NCBI RefSeq assembly: GCF_014863545.1
Contig: NZ_CP062260.1
Coordinates: 1,674,001-1,738,000 of the forward strand
Length of the DNA stretch: 64,000 bases
From: Paenibacillus sp. JNUCC32
GTDB taxonomy: Bacteria > Bacillota > Bacilli > Paenibacillales > Paenibacillaceae
Direction of reading: 5' to 3'
The notes beneath the pieces are model-generated. The model was not told the origin of the DNA and searched no databases. It was given only the letters and a program-made list of their open reading frames with translations. A program made the translations under genes and the position numbers. Shown here piece after piece: positions 22,582 through 30,776 of the stretch. Position 1 is the first letter of the stretch, and every line of letters starts with the position of its first letter.

Positions 22582-24006
22582 ATGTTTGATATCCTTTTAC
22601 CCGAGCAAAGCGAGTTTCCGTTATACCAGCAATTATACCTTCAACTTCGTGAGGGTATCCGAAACGGCGCCATTCCCGACGGACAACGATTGCCATCCGT
22701 GCGATCCCTCCAGCTTCAGCTTAATATAAGCAAGACGCCGATCGAGACGGCTTATCAGATGCTGACGGCAGAAGGGTATGTGATCAGCAAACCGAGGTCG
22801 GGGCTATACGTCATGAATCCCTACAAGGAATTCTCCTACTCCCAACAGCATCAACAGCCGCCCTCCATGACCACGATACCGGTTATTCGTTCCCATGCGC
22901 ATACCAATCCCAATGTCATCGATTTCAATCCAACCCGATTAGATCAAGCTGCCTTCCCGGTACGAATTTGGAATAAAATGCTCAAGGAAGCGCTGGACCA
23001 CCATGTATGCGAGATCGGAGGGTATGGGGATCCACAAGGCGAATACGCCCTTCGGCGCGTGGTTTCCGAATATTTGCGGAATTCCAGAGGGGTCAATTCG
23101 ACGCCGGATCAAATAGTTATCGGTGCCGGAACGGCATATAGCATAGGTCTCCTCTCCAGGATGCTGAAAGGGATGAAGCATGTTGCCGTTGAGGAACCGG
23201 GTTACAGCCTGGTACGGGATCAATTTCAGCTGAATGGCTGCGAGATTCTTCCGATATCGCTTGGCGATAAGGGGATCTCGCTTGACCGATTGGAGCAAAG
23301 TCATGCAGAGCTCGTGTACGTAACGCATTCTCACCAGTTCCCGACAGGAAGCATTATGCCGTATCCGGAGCGGGAACGATTGCTGGAGTGGGCGAATGCT
23401 AAACATGCATACATCATCGAGGATGATTACGACGGCGAGTTTCGCTATCAAGGCAAGCCGATTGCTTCGCTGCAAGGATTGGACGATAACGGACGGGTGA
23501 TTTACGCCGGCACCTTCTCGAAAGTGCTCACCCCCGCACTGCGAATGAACTATCTGGTTCTTCCACAGGCACTGCAGCATCAGTTGACCCAAATGCAGCA
23601 GGAGGTGTTTTTTGCCCCATCGCGTGTGGAGCAGTGGGCCATGACCGCTTTTTTCGAACAGGGGCATTGGTTTCGCCATATTCGCAAAGTTCGTAACCTG
23701 TACAAGAAAAGACATCATCGGTTGATCGAGCTGATCGAGGCTCATCTTGGTAACTTTGTTGAAATTACGGGTCAGAATGCCGGACTTCACCTTCAACTGC
23801 TCGTCAAAAAAGAAGCTACCTCGGAGGAATTGATTCAGGAGGCTGCGAAAGCCGGCGTGAAAGTATACGACTTGCGGAAGACGTGGATAAATCAGCGTCA
23901 AGACGCTGGACAGTACCCGAGGATATACTTGGGATTTGCCAGCTTGAATGCGTCCGAAATGGAAACGGGCATTCGGCTGCTGCAAAAAGCCTGGGACATG
24001 AACTAA
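22582..24006 (+). CDS. MocR/PdxR-family regulator (GntR HTH fused to aminotransferase)
   Basis: The ~474-residue fusion has an N-terminal GntR winged helix (PLYQQLYLQLREGIRNGAIPDGQRLPSVRSLQLQLNISKTPIETAYQML). A class-I aminotransferase-like domain starts near 110, with the PLP lysine Lys304 in YAGTFSKVLTPALRMNY and the binding phrase HQFPTGSIM. MocR regulators use PLP as cofactor or effector; PdxR and GabR are characterised examples. Which one this resembles cannot be judged by eye. The ATG at 22582 follows GAGGTGG by seven bases and is better than the upstream in-frame GTG at 22540. Divergent from a thioredoxin-like gene. Confidence 0.9.
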   Translation: MFDILLPEQSEFPLYQQLYLQLREGIRNGAIPDGQRLPSVRSLQLQLNISKTPIETAYQMLTAEGYVISKPRSGLYVMNPYKEFSYSQQHQQPPSMTTIPVIRSHAHTNPNVIDFNPTRLDQAAFPVRIWNKMLKEALDHHVCEIGGYGDPQGEYALRRVVSEYLRNSRGVNSTPDQIVIGAGTAYSIGLLSRMLKGMKHVAVEEPGYSLVRDQFQLNGCEILPISLGDKGISLDRLEQSHAELVYVTHSHQFPTGSIMPYPERERLLEWANAKHAYIIEDDYDGEFRYQGKPIASLQGLDDNGRVIYAGTFSKVLTPALRMNYLVLPQALQHQLTQMQQEVFFAPSRVEQWAMTAFFEQGHWFRHIRKVRNLYKKRHHRLIELIEAHLGNFVEITGQNAGLHLQLLVKKEATSEELIQEAAKAGVKVYDLRKTWINQRQDAGQYPRIYLGFASLNASEMETGIRLLQKAWDMN

Positions 24007-24038
24007 CCACTCGGGACCCTCCTGTCTTTTATAACACC

Positions 24039-24072
24039 AACAAACTGACCATTCCATGCAGGTCAATTTGTT
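24039..24072 (+). terminator. Hairpin after the mocR-type gene
   Basis: AACAAACTGACC and GGTCAATTTGTT pair with one mismatch around ten bases. The T-tract is weak, so termination may be partial. Confidence 0.5.
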
Positions 24073-24114
24073 AGTTATGATAAGCTAACAACAGGAGAAG
24101 GAGAGCAGGTATTT

Positions 24115-24990
24115 ATGATCACGCATAGCGAGGTAAAGGCGTATTTGAACCGATTAGGAATATCCGAAATCAAGGCTCCGACAAAGGAATATTTATTCGA
24201 GCTGCATAAAGCGCACGTGGCAAGAATTCCTTGGCAGACCCTGGATATTTTTGCCGGGGAACCGACTCCCTTGGATATCCAAAATTCGGTGCAACTGCTG
24301 ATCCATCAACGAAGCGGTTATTGTTTTCATTTGAATGGAGCTTTTACCGCTCTTCTTCGAGCCTTGGGGTATGCGGTTAGTTGGCATAAGGCCGGCGTAC
24401 AGCCGTTAGGACAAGAGCCACGGATTAACGGCTTCCATCTTGGGTTAACGGTCAGCCTCATGAACGAAGAACTTGGGGAAGAAGAGTCTTGGCTTGTCGA
24501 CGTCGGTCTCGGGGATATGCCATGGGAGCCGATTCCATTGAAATTCGGGAAATATGAACAGGGGCCGTTCACGTATGTGCTTGAGCCGTCCGGCATAACG
24601 GATCAGGGCTGGCGGTTGATTCATGATCCCCAATATTCCTATGTAGGGGTAGATTATGCGCCTGAGGTTGTAAACAGCTTGGAATTATTTAAAACAAATC
24701 ATGAATTTTACAGCCGATCGCCGGAATCCCCATGGATGGATCTATTGGTTGTCAGGCAGCGGCACGATGTGGGCATGAACGAGCTTAAAGGCTGCATTTG
24801 GAGAAAATGGAACGGCAGCATGCTGGATACCGTAGAGGTCTCGTCGAAATCGGAGTGGTTCGAGATCCTGGCGGACGTATTTTACGAGCCGCTCGTCAAC
24901 TACTCCACTTTAGAACGGGATCAGATTTGGGCAAAGGTGTGCAAGCATCATCAGAATTGGCTGAGGCTTGTGGAAGATCAACGATCTTAG
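24115..24990 (+). CDS. nat: Arylamine N-acetyltransferase
   Basis: The 291-residue enzyme transfers acetyl from acetyl-CoA to arylamines or arylhydrazines through a cysteine-protease-like triad. Catalytic Cys70 is in RSGYCFHLNGAF, His108 in NGFHLGLTV, and Asp129 in WLVDVGLGDMPWEPIPL. RIPWQTLDIFAGEP near 37-50 is also diagnostic. It is a cytoplasmic detoxification enzyme; some homologues act in amide synthesis. The ATG is preceded by AGGAGAAGGAGAG. A weak hairpin lies upstream, so it may receive some read-through from the mocR-type gene. Confidence 0.94.
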   Translation: MITHSEVKAYLNRLGISEIKAPTKEYLFELHKAHVARIPWQTLDIFAGEPTPLDIQNSVQLLIHQRSGYCFHLNGAFTALLRALGYAVSWHKAGVQPLGQEPRINGFHLGLTVSLMNEELGEEESWLVDVGLGDMPWEPIPLKFGKYEQGPFTYVLEPSGITDQGWRLIHDPQYSYVGVDYAPEVVNSLELFKTNHEFYSRSPESPWMDLLVVRQRHDVGMNELKGCIWRKWNGSMLDTVEVSSKSEWFEILADVFYEPLVNYSTLERDQIWAKVCKHHQNWLRLVEDQRS

Positions 24991-25166
24991 AGGGGCCAGT
25001 CCGGCATCTCGTGTGACTCCTAAGCTGATCTCTCCTTCGTCATAGAACGATCTAAACCAATCTGTCTCTTGAATGCCTGCAACCCCAGGTGGTAAGATGG
25101 TACTTAAATTTCATGTCGCGAAGCACATGAACATGTTCCATAACCTACCTGTAAGGAGTTAAATGC

Positions 25167-25496
25167 ATGGCAACCATCGATGATTTTACCAAGCTGGATA
25201 TTCGCATCGGGACGGTCGTGGAAGCAGAGCCCTTCCCGGAAGCGCGCGTTCCCGCCATTAAAATGAAGATTGATTTCGGCCCGCTCGGGATCAAGCGTAC
25301 AAGTGCGCAGATTACGAAACGGTATGACGCGGATAGCGTTGTAGGAAAGCAAGTCGTGGCCATCGTCAATTTCCCGCCTAGACGCATTGCCGGCTATCAA
25401 TCTGAGGTGCTTGTGCTCGGCGGCGTACCGGAGCAAGGGGACGTGGTGCTTCTGAAGCCGGATTTCGATCTGCCGAATGGAACGCCCATCGCTTAA
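25167..25496 (+). CDS. csaA: CsaA-type tRNA-binding-domain chaperone
   Basis: The 109-residue protein consists of one tRNA-binding OB-fold, as in B. subtilis CsaA (about 110 residues, homodimer). The start IDDFTKLDIRIGTVVEAEPFPEARVPAIKMKIDFG is characteristic. The C-terminus includes NFPPRRIAGYQSEVLVLGG and ends VVLLKPDFDLPNGTPIA. CsaA has chaperone activity and interacts with SecA and exported precursors. The gene is preceded by a 170-base gap with no recognised element; TAAGGAG precedes the ATG by about nine bases. It stands alone. Confidence 0.93.
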   Translation: MATIDDFTKLDIRIGTVVEAEPFPEARVPAIKMKIDFGPLGIKRTSAQITKRYDADSVVGKQVVAIVNFPPRRIAGYQSEVLVLGGVPEQGDVVLLKPDFDLPNGTPIA

Positions 25497-25607
25497 GCTT
25501 ATTCCATTTACCGATCCAGGCTTCGGTTTTATGGTGAAGCTTTGCTCATAATTGCGTTCCGGGACGGTCGCCTAACCGTCCTCCTTTGAATATATCTGAA
25601 GTATCAG

Positions 25608-26996
25608 ATGATTCAAGAGAGGATGTTGGCCTTGCAAACTGTTTCTCATGGTATCGTTCAAGTGTGGATTGCCTACACATCGAACCGCGGCGGATCGTTC
25701 GACATATGGCTGTACCGCCCTCGGGACGGTTTTGATTTTCAACTTACTCAAGGGCTCGGCGCGGAATTTTCGGTTCCCTATTGGTCGCCCGACCGGAGGA
25801 GTATCGCATTCATCGGTATCGGCAATGTGGTCCATGTGCTGGATACCGTATCGTTCACTGTAGCCAGAATTGATCAAATCGAACCGTACACGCTGCTGGA
25901 CTGGTCTCCCGATAGCCGGTCTTTGGCGTATGTCAAGAATGATCGGATCGTCATTTATGATACGGCCTCTCATCGAAGCTATTCCATCCCGGAGACCGGA
26001 GCAACGGACGCCCAATGGTTCCCTTCGGGCATGGAGCTTCTATTTGCGTCTCCTGATTCTGGCGGGGTTACGCAGCTCTACCGCATTCGGACCGATGGCA
26101 CGGAACGGAGACAAATCACACATCTAACGGACGGTCCGCTCCACGACGTTCGGATTTCCCCGGATGGAACCTTCGCGTTGTATACATCCCCTGGAGCAAG
26201 CATCTCCCTGATTTCGACGGTGGATTTGGCAAACGGCACCATCTATGCATTGGAAGGCGGCCCACTCGCGAAAAACTATTTTCCCGCGTGGTCTCCTGAT
26301 TCTAAAAGCATCGCTTACAGCGCAACAGCCTACAGCGAGCCAAATTACTATTCGCTCATCCAGATTGACAGCCGTACCGGTCAGGATCAAAGGACGGTTG
26401 CAGTTTCCAACTGTTTCGCCACGCCCGTCGATTGGTCGCCGGACGGTGCCAAAATCGCCTATTTGTCCGGGTGCACTGTTGAAGAATTCGCTAGTCAGCT
26501 TTGGATCGTCGATATCAGGGAACAGATGCCGATGCACGTCGTTAGCGGAGGTAGGATTACTGCCTTGCAGTGGTCCCCAGGTGGCAGGAAGGTTCCGAAA
26601 AGCATGTTCACAAGCCTTGTATACCGGGTGTCCTTCCCGTATCCCGCAAATTGGCGGCCGGTCAGTGAAGAGAGATACGAGGGCTTCGACGGTTTCTTCC
26701 AGGTATCCGCGATTTCGTCTGGCGACCGGATTGCCGATGTATGCAGCTCCGAAGCTTTTCATCCATTAATGCCTTACGGTTCTTCTCCAAGGATTGTCCC
26801 TGCTATGATACAAAATCAAGAAGCGTGCTTCATTTATCCGTCAGCTGACCAGCCAACGGAGATGAATAACCAAGCAGCCCTTATTGTGAGATATCCGAGC
26901 CCTGTCCAAATTGGGGATATGTTCTACGCTTATTTCATCTTGTGGGCAGACGTTAACCATATCGGTCAAATCGGCGCGAGGCTGTCGTTCATCTAG
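25608..26996 (+). CDS. TolB-like WD40/PD40 beta-propeller protein
   Basis: The 462-residue protein has at least six repeats of the TolB/DPP-IV-type propeller blade (WSPDRRSIAFI, WSPDSRSLAYV, ISPDGTFALYT, WSPDSKSIAYS, WSPDGAKIAYL, WSPGGRKV). A distinct C-terminal domain of ~110 residues starts at YRVSFPYPANWRPVSEERYEGFDGFFQVSA, resembling a PsbP/lipoprotein-like fold. No signal peptide is visible, so it is probably cytoplasmic unless the true N-terminus differs. ATG 25608 lacks a clear ribosome site, and a TTG at 25632 lies nine bases after GAGAGG and may be the real start. Function is unknown. The propeller suggests a binding role. Confidence 0.75.
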   Translation: MIQERMLALQTVSHGIVQVWIAYTSNRGGSFDIWLYRPRDGFDFQLTQGLGAEFSVPYWSPDRRSIAFIGIGNVVHVLDTVSFTVARIDQIEPYTLLDWSPDSRSLAYVKNDRIVIYDTASHRSYSIPETGATDAQWFPSGMELLFASPDSGGVTQLYRIRTDGTERRQITHLTDGPLHDVRISPDGTFALYTSPGASISLISTVDLANGTIYALEGGPLAKNYFPAWSPDSKSIAYSATAYSEPNYYSLIQIDSRTGQDQRTVAVSNCFATPVDWSPDGAKIAYLSGCTVEEFASQLWIVDIREQMPMHVVSGGRITALQWSPGGRKVPKSMFTSLVYRVSFPYPANWRPVSEERYEGFDGFFQVSAISSGDRIADVCSSEAFHPLMPYGSSPRIVPAMIQNQEACFIYPSADQPTEMNNQAALIVRYPSPVQIGDMFYAYFILWADVNHIGQIGARLSFI

Positions 26997-27108
26997 CGTT
27001 TGAGCAATGAGTTGCAGGAAAGTACCCCTCGGCCGTTGAATATATCCGAATGCTGCAATAATGATCAGGCCTTTTCAGGAACACTTATAGCCGCAGGAGG
27101 AGAACAAC

Positions 27109-28026
27109 ATGAAGTCGATCACCGTTCAAAGTCTTACGGAGTTATTTCATTTGGAAGTGCTTGCAGGCGCCAATCGCATGGATCGAATGATTACCCGTCC
27201 GCAGACGCACAGACCGGGTCTGGAGTTTGTCGGGTATTTCGATTTTTTTCCGATGGAGCGAGTGCAGGTGCTCGGCCGTAAGGAGATTAACTATTTATTG
27301 ACGCTTAGCATAGAAGAACGCAAACTGCATATCGGAAATATCGTCAAATATCATCCGCCGTGCTTTATTGTCACCTCAGGACAGCAGGAGATCCCTTATC
27401 TGACTCTATTCTGCAATCAGGAAGGCATACCGTTGTTGCGTACAACCGAGACGACAACGGAGTTTATTGCCAAGTTGAACAGTTATTTGGTGAAGACGCT
27501 GGCTCCGGAGATGTCGATCCATGCGGTGTGCGTGAATGTATCCGGCATTGGAATCCTGCTCCGGGGCAAATCCGGTATTGGCAAAAGCGAAACGGCCCAC
27601 ACCCTTATCCGGCGGGGCCACCGGTTTGTGGCGGACGATATCGTGGTGCTCAAAAAGCTGGGCCCTTCGACTCTTCTCGGAACGCATAATGAGACAACCC
27701 GGGAGTTTCTCGCGCTGCGAAGCATCGGGTTGATCAACGTGGTGCGTCAATACGGGCGCACGGCTTTTCAGGATGAGACGCGAATCGTGCTCGACATTGA
27801 ATTGGTGCCTTGGCGTGAAAATTCCCTAAACAACGAGCTGGAGGCCGTGCCTCAATTTACGGAATATCTAGGCATCCAAATTCCTCATATCGAGGTTCAG
27901 CTTCAGCCGGGACGCGACGTTGCCAGTCTGATCGAGGCGGCGGCCAACAATTGGTATCTTAAACAACTCGGCTACAGTGCGGCCGAAGACTTTATGAACC
28001 GAATCGAAAACGAGATGCAGTCGTGA
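27109..28026 (+). CDS. Divergent HPr kinase/phosphorylase paralogue
   Basis: The 305-residue protein aligns over the full length of bifunctional HPr Ser-kinase/phosphorylase. It has an N-terminal domain (LFHLEVLAGANR through LRTTETTTEFIAKLNSYL), the conserved His138, the Walker A GKSGIGKSE (153-161), Asp176-Asp177 in RFVADDIV, and a C-terminal QPGRDVASLIEAAANNWYLKQLGY helix. The family signature normally reading LLEIRGLGIINV is here FLALRSIGLINV, so the invariant Glu and first Gly are replaced. It may therefore be a paralogue with altered activity rather than the housekeeping HprK. GGAGGAG precedes the ATG. No lgt or other usual hprK neighbour is present. Confidence 0.8.
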   Translation: MKSITVQSLTELFHLEVLAGANRMDRMITRPQTHRPGLEFVGYFDFFPMERVQVLGRKEINYLLTLSIEERKLHIGNIVKYHPPCFIVTSGQQEIPYLTLFCNQEGIPLLRTTETTTEFIAKLNSYLVKTLAPEMSIHAVCVNVSGIGILLRGKSGIGKSETAHTLIRRGHRFVADDIVVLKKLGPSTLLGTHNETTREFLALRSIGLINVVRQYGRTAFQDETRIVLDIELVPWRENSLNNELEAVPQFTEYLGIQIPHIEVQLQPGRDVASLIEAAANNWYLKQLGYSAAEDFMNRIENEMQS

Positions 28027-28088
28027 GGCTTAAACGAACTTTCGGCCGCCTGATAATAAAAAACTTACGGAAACGATGTTGGTGATAG

Positions 28089-28742
28089 ATGAAAATCCAA
28101 GTAGGAGAACAACAAATCGAATGTCATGTAGAATACGGTACACGCAAAAAGCTTTCGATCCATGTCCACCCATCGGGTCTGATCACGGTGAAGGCACCGA
28201 ATCGTACAAGCGATGAGACGGTGATCAACGCCGTAAGGCGGCATGGGAGCAAAATCGTGAAGCAATTGCAAGCGATCGAGGCAGCCCGAACGGCTCCGAA
28301 GGTCAAGGCATACGAGGATGAAGGCAAATTCCTTCATCTTGGGCAGTATTATTCGCTGCATGAGTTAATCGAAACGGACGGGCGAACGGAAGAGGAGCTT
28401 CAACGGGATCTTAAGAAATTTTACTTCGCAAGCTGCAAGAAGGTGATCGCGGAACGAATCCGAATTTATCAGAAGCAGCTCAAAGTCACGCCGAAATCCT
28501 TCATCATCGAGGAGTCCAAAACGAAATGGGGCAGCTGCAGCTCGGCGAAGCATCTCACTTTCAACTATCGCCTCGCGATGGCGCCCATCGAGGTCATTGA
28601 TTATGTGGTCATTCATGAACTCTGTCATCTCTTGCATATGAATCATGACCGATCTTTCTGGCGATGCGTCGGCAGCGTGATGAAGGACTACAAAGCTAAG
28701 GAAGCCTTCCTCGCGAAATATGGACATGCCATGACTTTGTAA
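28089..28742 (+). CDS. YgjP-like M48-type metallopeptidase domain protein
   Basis: The 217-residue protein belongs to the YgjP/DUF45 family (COG1451). The HELCH zinc motif is at 176-180 with a third ligand His186 in HMNHDRSFW, and the family block SKTKWGSCSSAKHLTFNYRLAMAPIEVIDYVVIHELCHL precedes it. These proteins resemble archaeal SprT/wss1 proteases; the E. coli homologue is described as a UTP pyrophosphatase. The true reaction is uncertain. Cytoplasmic. The start has a weak ribosome site (GGTGAT). It lies 62 bases after the HPr-kinase-like gene, possibly in the same transcript, and is followed by a terminator. Confidence 0.87.
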   Translation: MKIQVGEQQIECHVEYGTRKKLSIHVHPSGLITVKAPNRTSDETVINAVRRHGSKIVKQLQAIEAARTAPKVKAYEDEGKFLHLGQYYSLHELIETDGRTEEELQRDLKKFYFASCKKVIAERIRIYQKQLKVTPKSFIIEESKTKWGSCSSAKHLTFNYRLAMAPIEVIDYVVIHELCHLLHMNHDRSFWRCVGSVMKDYKAKEAFLAKYGHAMTL

Positions 28743-28771
28743 TGCATTGATTATGAGTCATAGAGAGAGTT

Positions 28772-28807
28772 AGGGCACTGCCTGATTTGGGCAGTGTCCT
28801 TTTTTTG
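28772..28807 (+). terminator. Terminator after the YgjP-like gene
   Basis: AGGGCACTGCC and GGCAGTGTCCT (one wobble) enclose seven bases and are followed by seven Ts. Confidence 0.88.
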
Positions 28808-28985
28808 AATGGATGCTGATCGGCTGATCTGATTCCATTGGCCACTGGCAGCGTTGCGCCAGGGCTGCTGCTCATTATGTAACGGATTCCTGGCTTTCGG
28901 CACGACGGCTGCTGCTTGCGTTGATCATAACATCTATTTACATTAGAGTAATGACACAGAAAAATTGATACTTACGGAGGCAATG

Positions 28986-29678
28986 ATGAAAACAATTGGA
29001 CTCATCGGAGGCATGAGCTGGGAGAGCACCGTGATGTACTATCAGATTATAAATGAGGTCGTAAAGGAACAACGGGGTGGGCTGCATTCCGCAAAAATTT
29101 TGCTATACAGCGTGGACTTCCAAGAAATTGAAGAATGCCAGGCCGTTGGGAATTGGAACAAGAGCGCAGAAATTTTAGGAGATGTTGCCGTAAACCTTGA
29201 AAGGGGTGGTGCGGATTTTATCGTAATCTGCACCAATACGATGCATAAGGTTGCTCCAATCATTCAGCAAAGAATCCGTATTCCCATTATTCATATTGCA
29301 GATGCCACTTCGAAGAAGCTCATGGAAAGCGGCATAAATCACGTAGCTTTGCTTGGAACCAAATACACGATGACTGAGGATTTCTACAAGGAAAAACTGA
29401 TTGCAGCCGGCATTCATGTGCTGATTCCTGATGAAGATGACATACAACTTATCAACCATATCATTTATGACGAATTGTGCTTGGGTATTATTTCTCAACG
29501 ATCCAAGGACGAATATTTGCGTGTGATCAACCAATTACAGAAGCAAGGTGCCCAGGGAGTCATACTGGGCTGTACTGAGATTGGTCTTCTTATTAAACAG
29601 GAAGATACAAATATTCCTGTTTTTGATACGACTCAGATTCATGGAACAACAGCAGCCCTATTTGCACTTGAAAAATAA
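28986..29678 (+). CDS. Aspartate/glutamate racemase family protein
   Basis: The ~230-residue cytoplasmic racemase has two catalytic cysteines on opposite faces of the pocket: Cys82 in VICTNTMHKV and Cys196 in VILGCTEIGLLI. The start MKTIGLIGGMSWEST is the standard beginning of the RacX/YgeA/aspartate racemase group. The product is probably a D-amino acid (aspartate or broader). ATG 28986 is five bases after GGAGG; the adjacent ATG 28983 is possible. The gene is visibly richer in A/T than its neighbours, a possible sign of recent acquisition, and it is flanked by its own promoter space and no partner genes. Confidence 0.87.
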   Translation: MKTIGLIGGMSWESTVMYYQIINEVVKEQRGGLHSAKILLYSVDFQEIEECQAVGNWNKSAEILGDVAVNLERGGADFIVICTNTMHKVAPIIQQRIRIPIIHIADATSKKLMESGINHVALLGTKYTMTEDFYKEKLIAAGIHVLIPDEDDIQLINHIIYDELCLGIISQRSKDEYLRVINQLQKQGAQGVILGCTEIGLLIKQEDTNIPVFDTTQIHGTTAALFALEK

Positions 29679-29796
29679 TCATTGATGTTTATTGTCGTAG
29701 GAGTTGCTGTTCGTTTCGTTCGATGTATAATGTTCGTATGGGTTCATATAAATCCATTTGAGTTCATTATATGTCTTGAACAAGGAGAGAAGGATC

Positions 29797-30642
29797 ATGC
29801 CAAGAATCAAAATTGAATTGCTGAATCGTGAACAGAACGTGAGGGTGGAAGGTGACCGTCATTCGCAATCCTCGCATGACCGCGTGATGGAGCGGGAAGA
29901 CGAGGATTTCACTTATCTGGCCTGTCAACAGCTGGAATACGCCGCCGGCGACAAATTTAGAATTACGACGGAGCACCCGAATCGGTATTTGGTGGTTCAG
30001 TTGGATGAGGCACTCTTTCCGTCCCTGGTATATGTCAAGGGAACCAGCTGGGAATACGAAATACCGTTGTCGTTCAAGCAAGCCTACCCAGAGAAGGCAT
30101 TTACGGGGACAAAACATTATGTTTCGGTACGCTATGCGGCGGATAGCGAAATTAGCCAATATCGGAATTTGGCATTGAATACCCATGACCAGAAGCATGA
30201 TTCCAACGCTTACCCGCATGCTCACGCTAACGTGGAAACCCGAAATGATCCCACCTTCTTTGCGCGCAATGCGATCGACGGCATTTATGCCAACCACAAT
30301 CACGGCTCCTATCCATATCAATCCTGGGGTATTAACCAGCAGTCGGATGCGGAGCTGACGCTGGATTTCGGGCGAACGGTTGAGCTTGACCGGATCGGTC
30401 TTGTTTTACGCGGCGATTTTCCTCATGACAGCTGGTGGAAGGAAGTCACGATTGCATTCTCCGATGGTTCAACGGAGCAGCTCTATCCCGTGAAAAGCCG
30501 GAGCATCCAGTATTTTGAGATTCAACCCCGCAAAGTGGAATGGTTGGTGCTCAAACGATTGATCAAAGGCGATGAGGCGCTTTTTCCGGCATTAACGCAG
30601 CTTGAAGCCTATGGCAAAAACGTAGACGTAACGGAGTGGTAA
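29797..30642 (+). CDS. Discoidin-like (F5/8 type C-like) domain protein
   Basis: The ~281-residue protein has an N-terminal beta-rich part (~residues 1-120, CQQLEYAAGDKFRITTEHPNRYLVVQLDEALFPSLVYVKG). A C-terminal galactose-binding-like module follows: YRNLALNTHDQ, then FFARNAIDGIYANHNHGSYPYQSWGIN, then LTLDFGRTVELDRIGLVLRGDFPHDSWWKEVTIAFSDGS. The latter resembles F5/8C sugar-binding folds. There is no signal peptide, so a cytoplasmic protein is indicated, unusual for this fold. ATG 29797 follows AAGGAGAG. A sulfatase gene starts 134 bases downstream from its own promoter, so functional linkage to sulfated glycans is only suggestive. Confidence 0.7.
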   Translation: MPRIKIELLNREQNVRVEGDRHSQSSHDRVMEREDEDFTYLACQQLEYAAGDKFRITTEHPNRYLVVQLDEALFPSLVYVKGTSWEYEIPLSFKQAYPEKAFTGTKHYVSVRYAADSEISQYRNLALNTHDQKHDSNAYPHAHANVETRNDPTFFARNAIDGIYANHNHGSYPYQSWGINQQSDAELTLDFGRTVELDRIGLVLRGDFPHDSWWKEVTIAFSDGSTEQLYPVKSRSIQYFEIQPRKVEWLVLKRLIKGDEALFPALTQLEAYGKNVDVTEW

Positions 30643-30714
30643 AGCAGAGTAAGGATTGGTGGATTCATAACCGTCGTAATTCATCCGGGGCCATTAAGGA
30701 TAATCGCAGAGCAA

Positions 30715-30742
30715 TTGACAACCCTCAGCAACAAGGTATGAT
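30715..30742 (+). promoter_or_regulatory. Sulfatase gene promoter
   Basis: TTGACA (30715-30720), 16-base spacer, TATGAT (30737-30742); about 30 bases upstream of the ATG. Confidence 0.65.
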
Positions 30743-30776
30743 CAAATAGATATCAGTATCATGCCGAGGAGGGAAT

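Noticed and set aside
22939..24066. 375-codon frame antisense to the mocR-type gene
   Set aside because: Shadow of a strongly coding gene on the other strand; no domain and no ribosome site.
27000..27281. 93-codon frame between the propeller and HPr-kinase-like genes
   Set aside because: It overlaps the real kinase gene in another frame and lacks a ribosome site.
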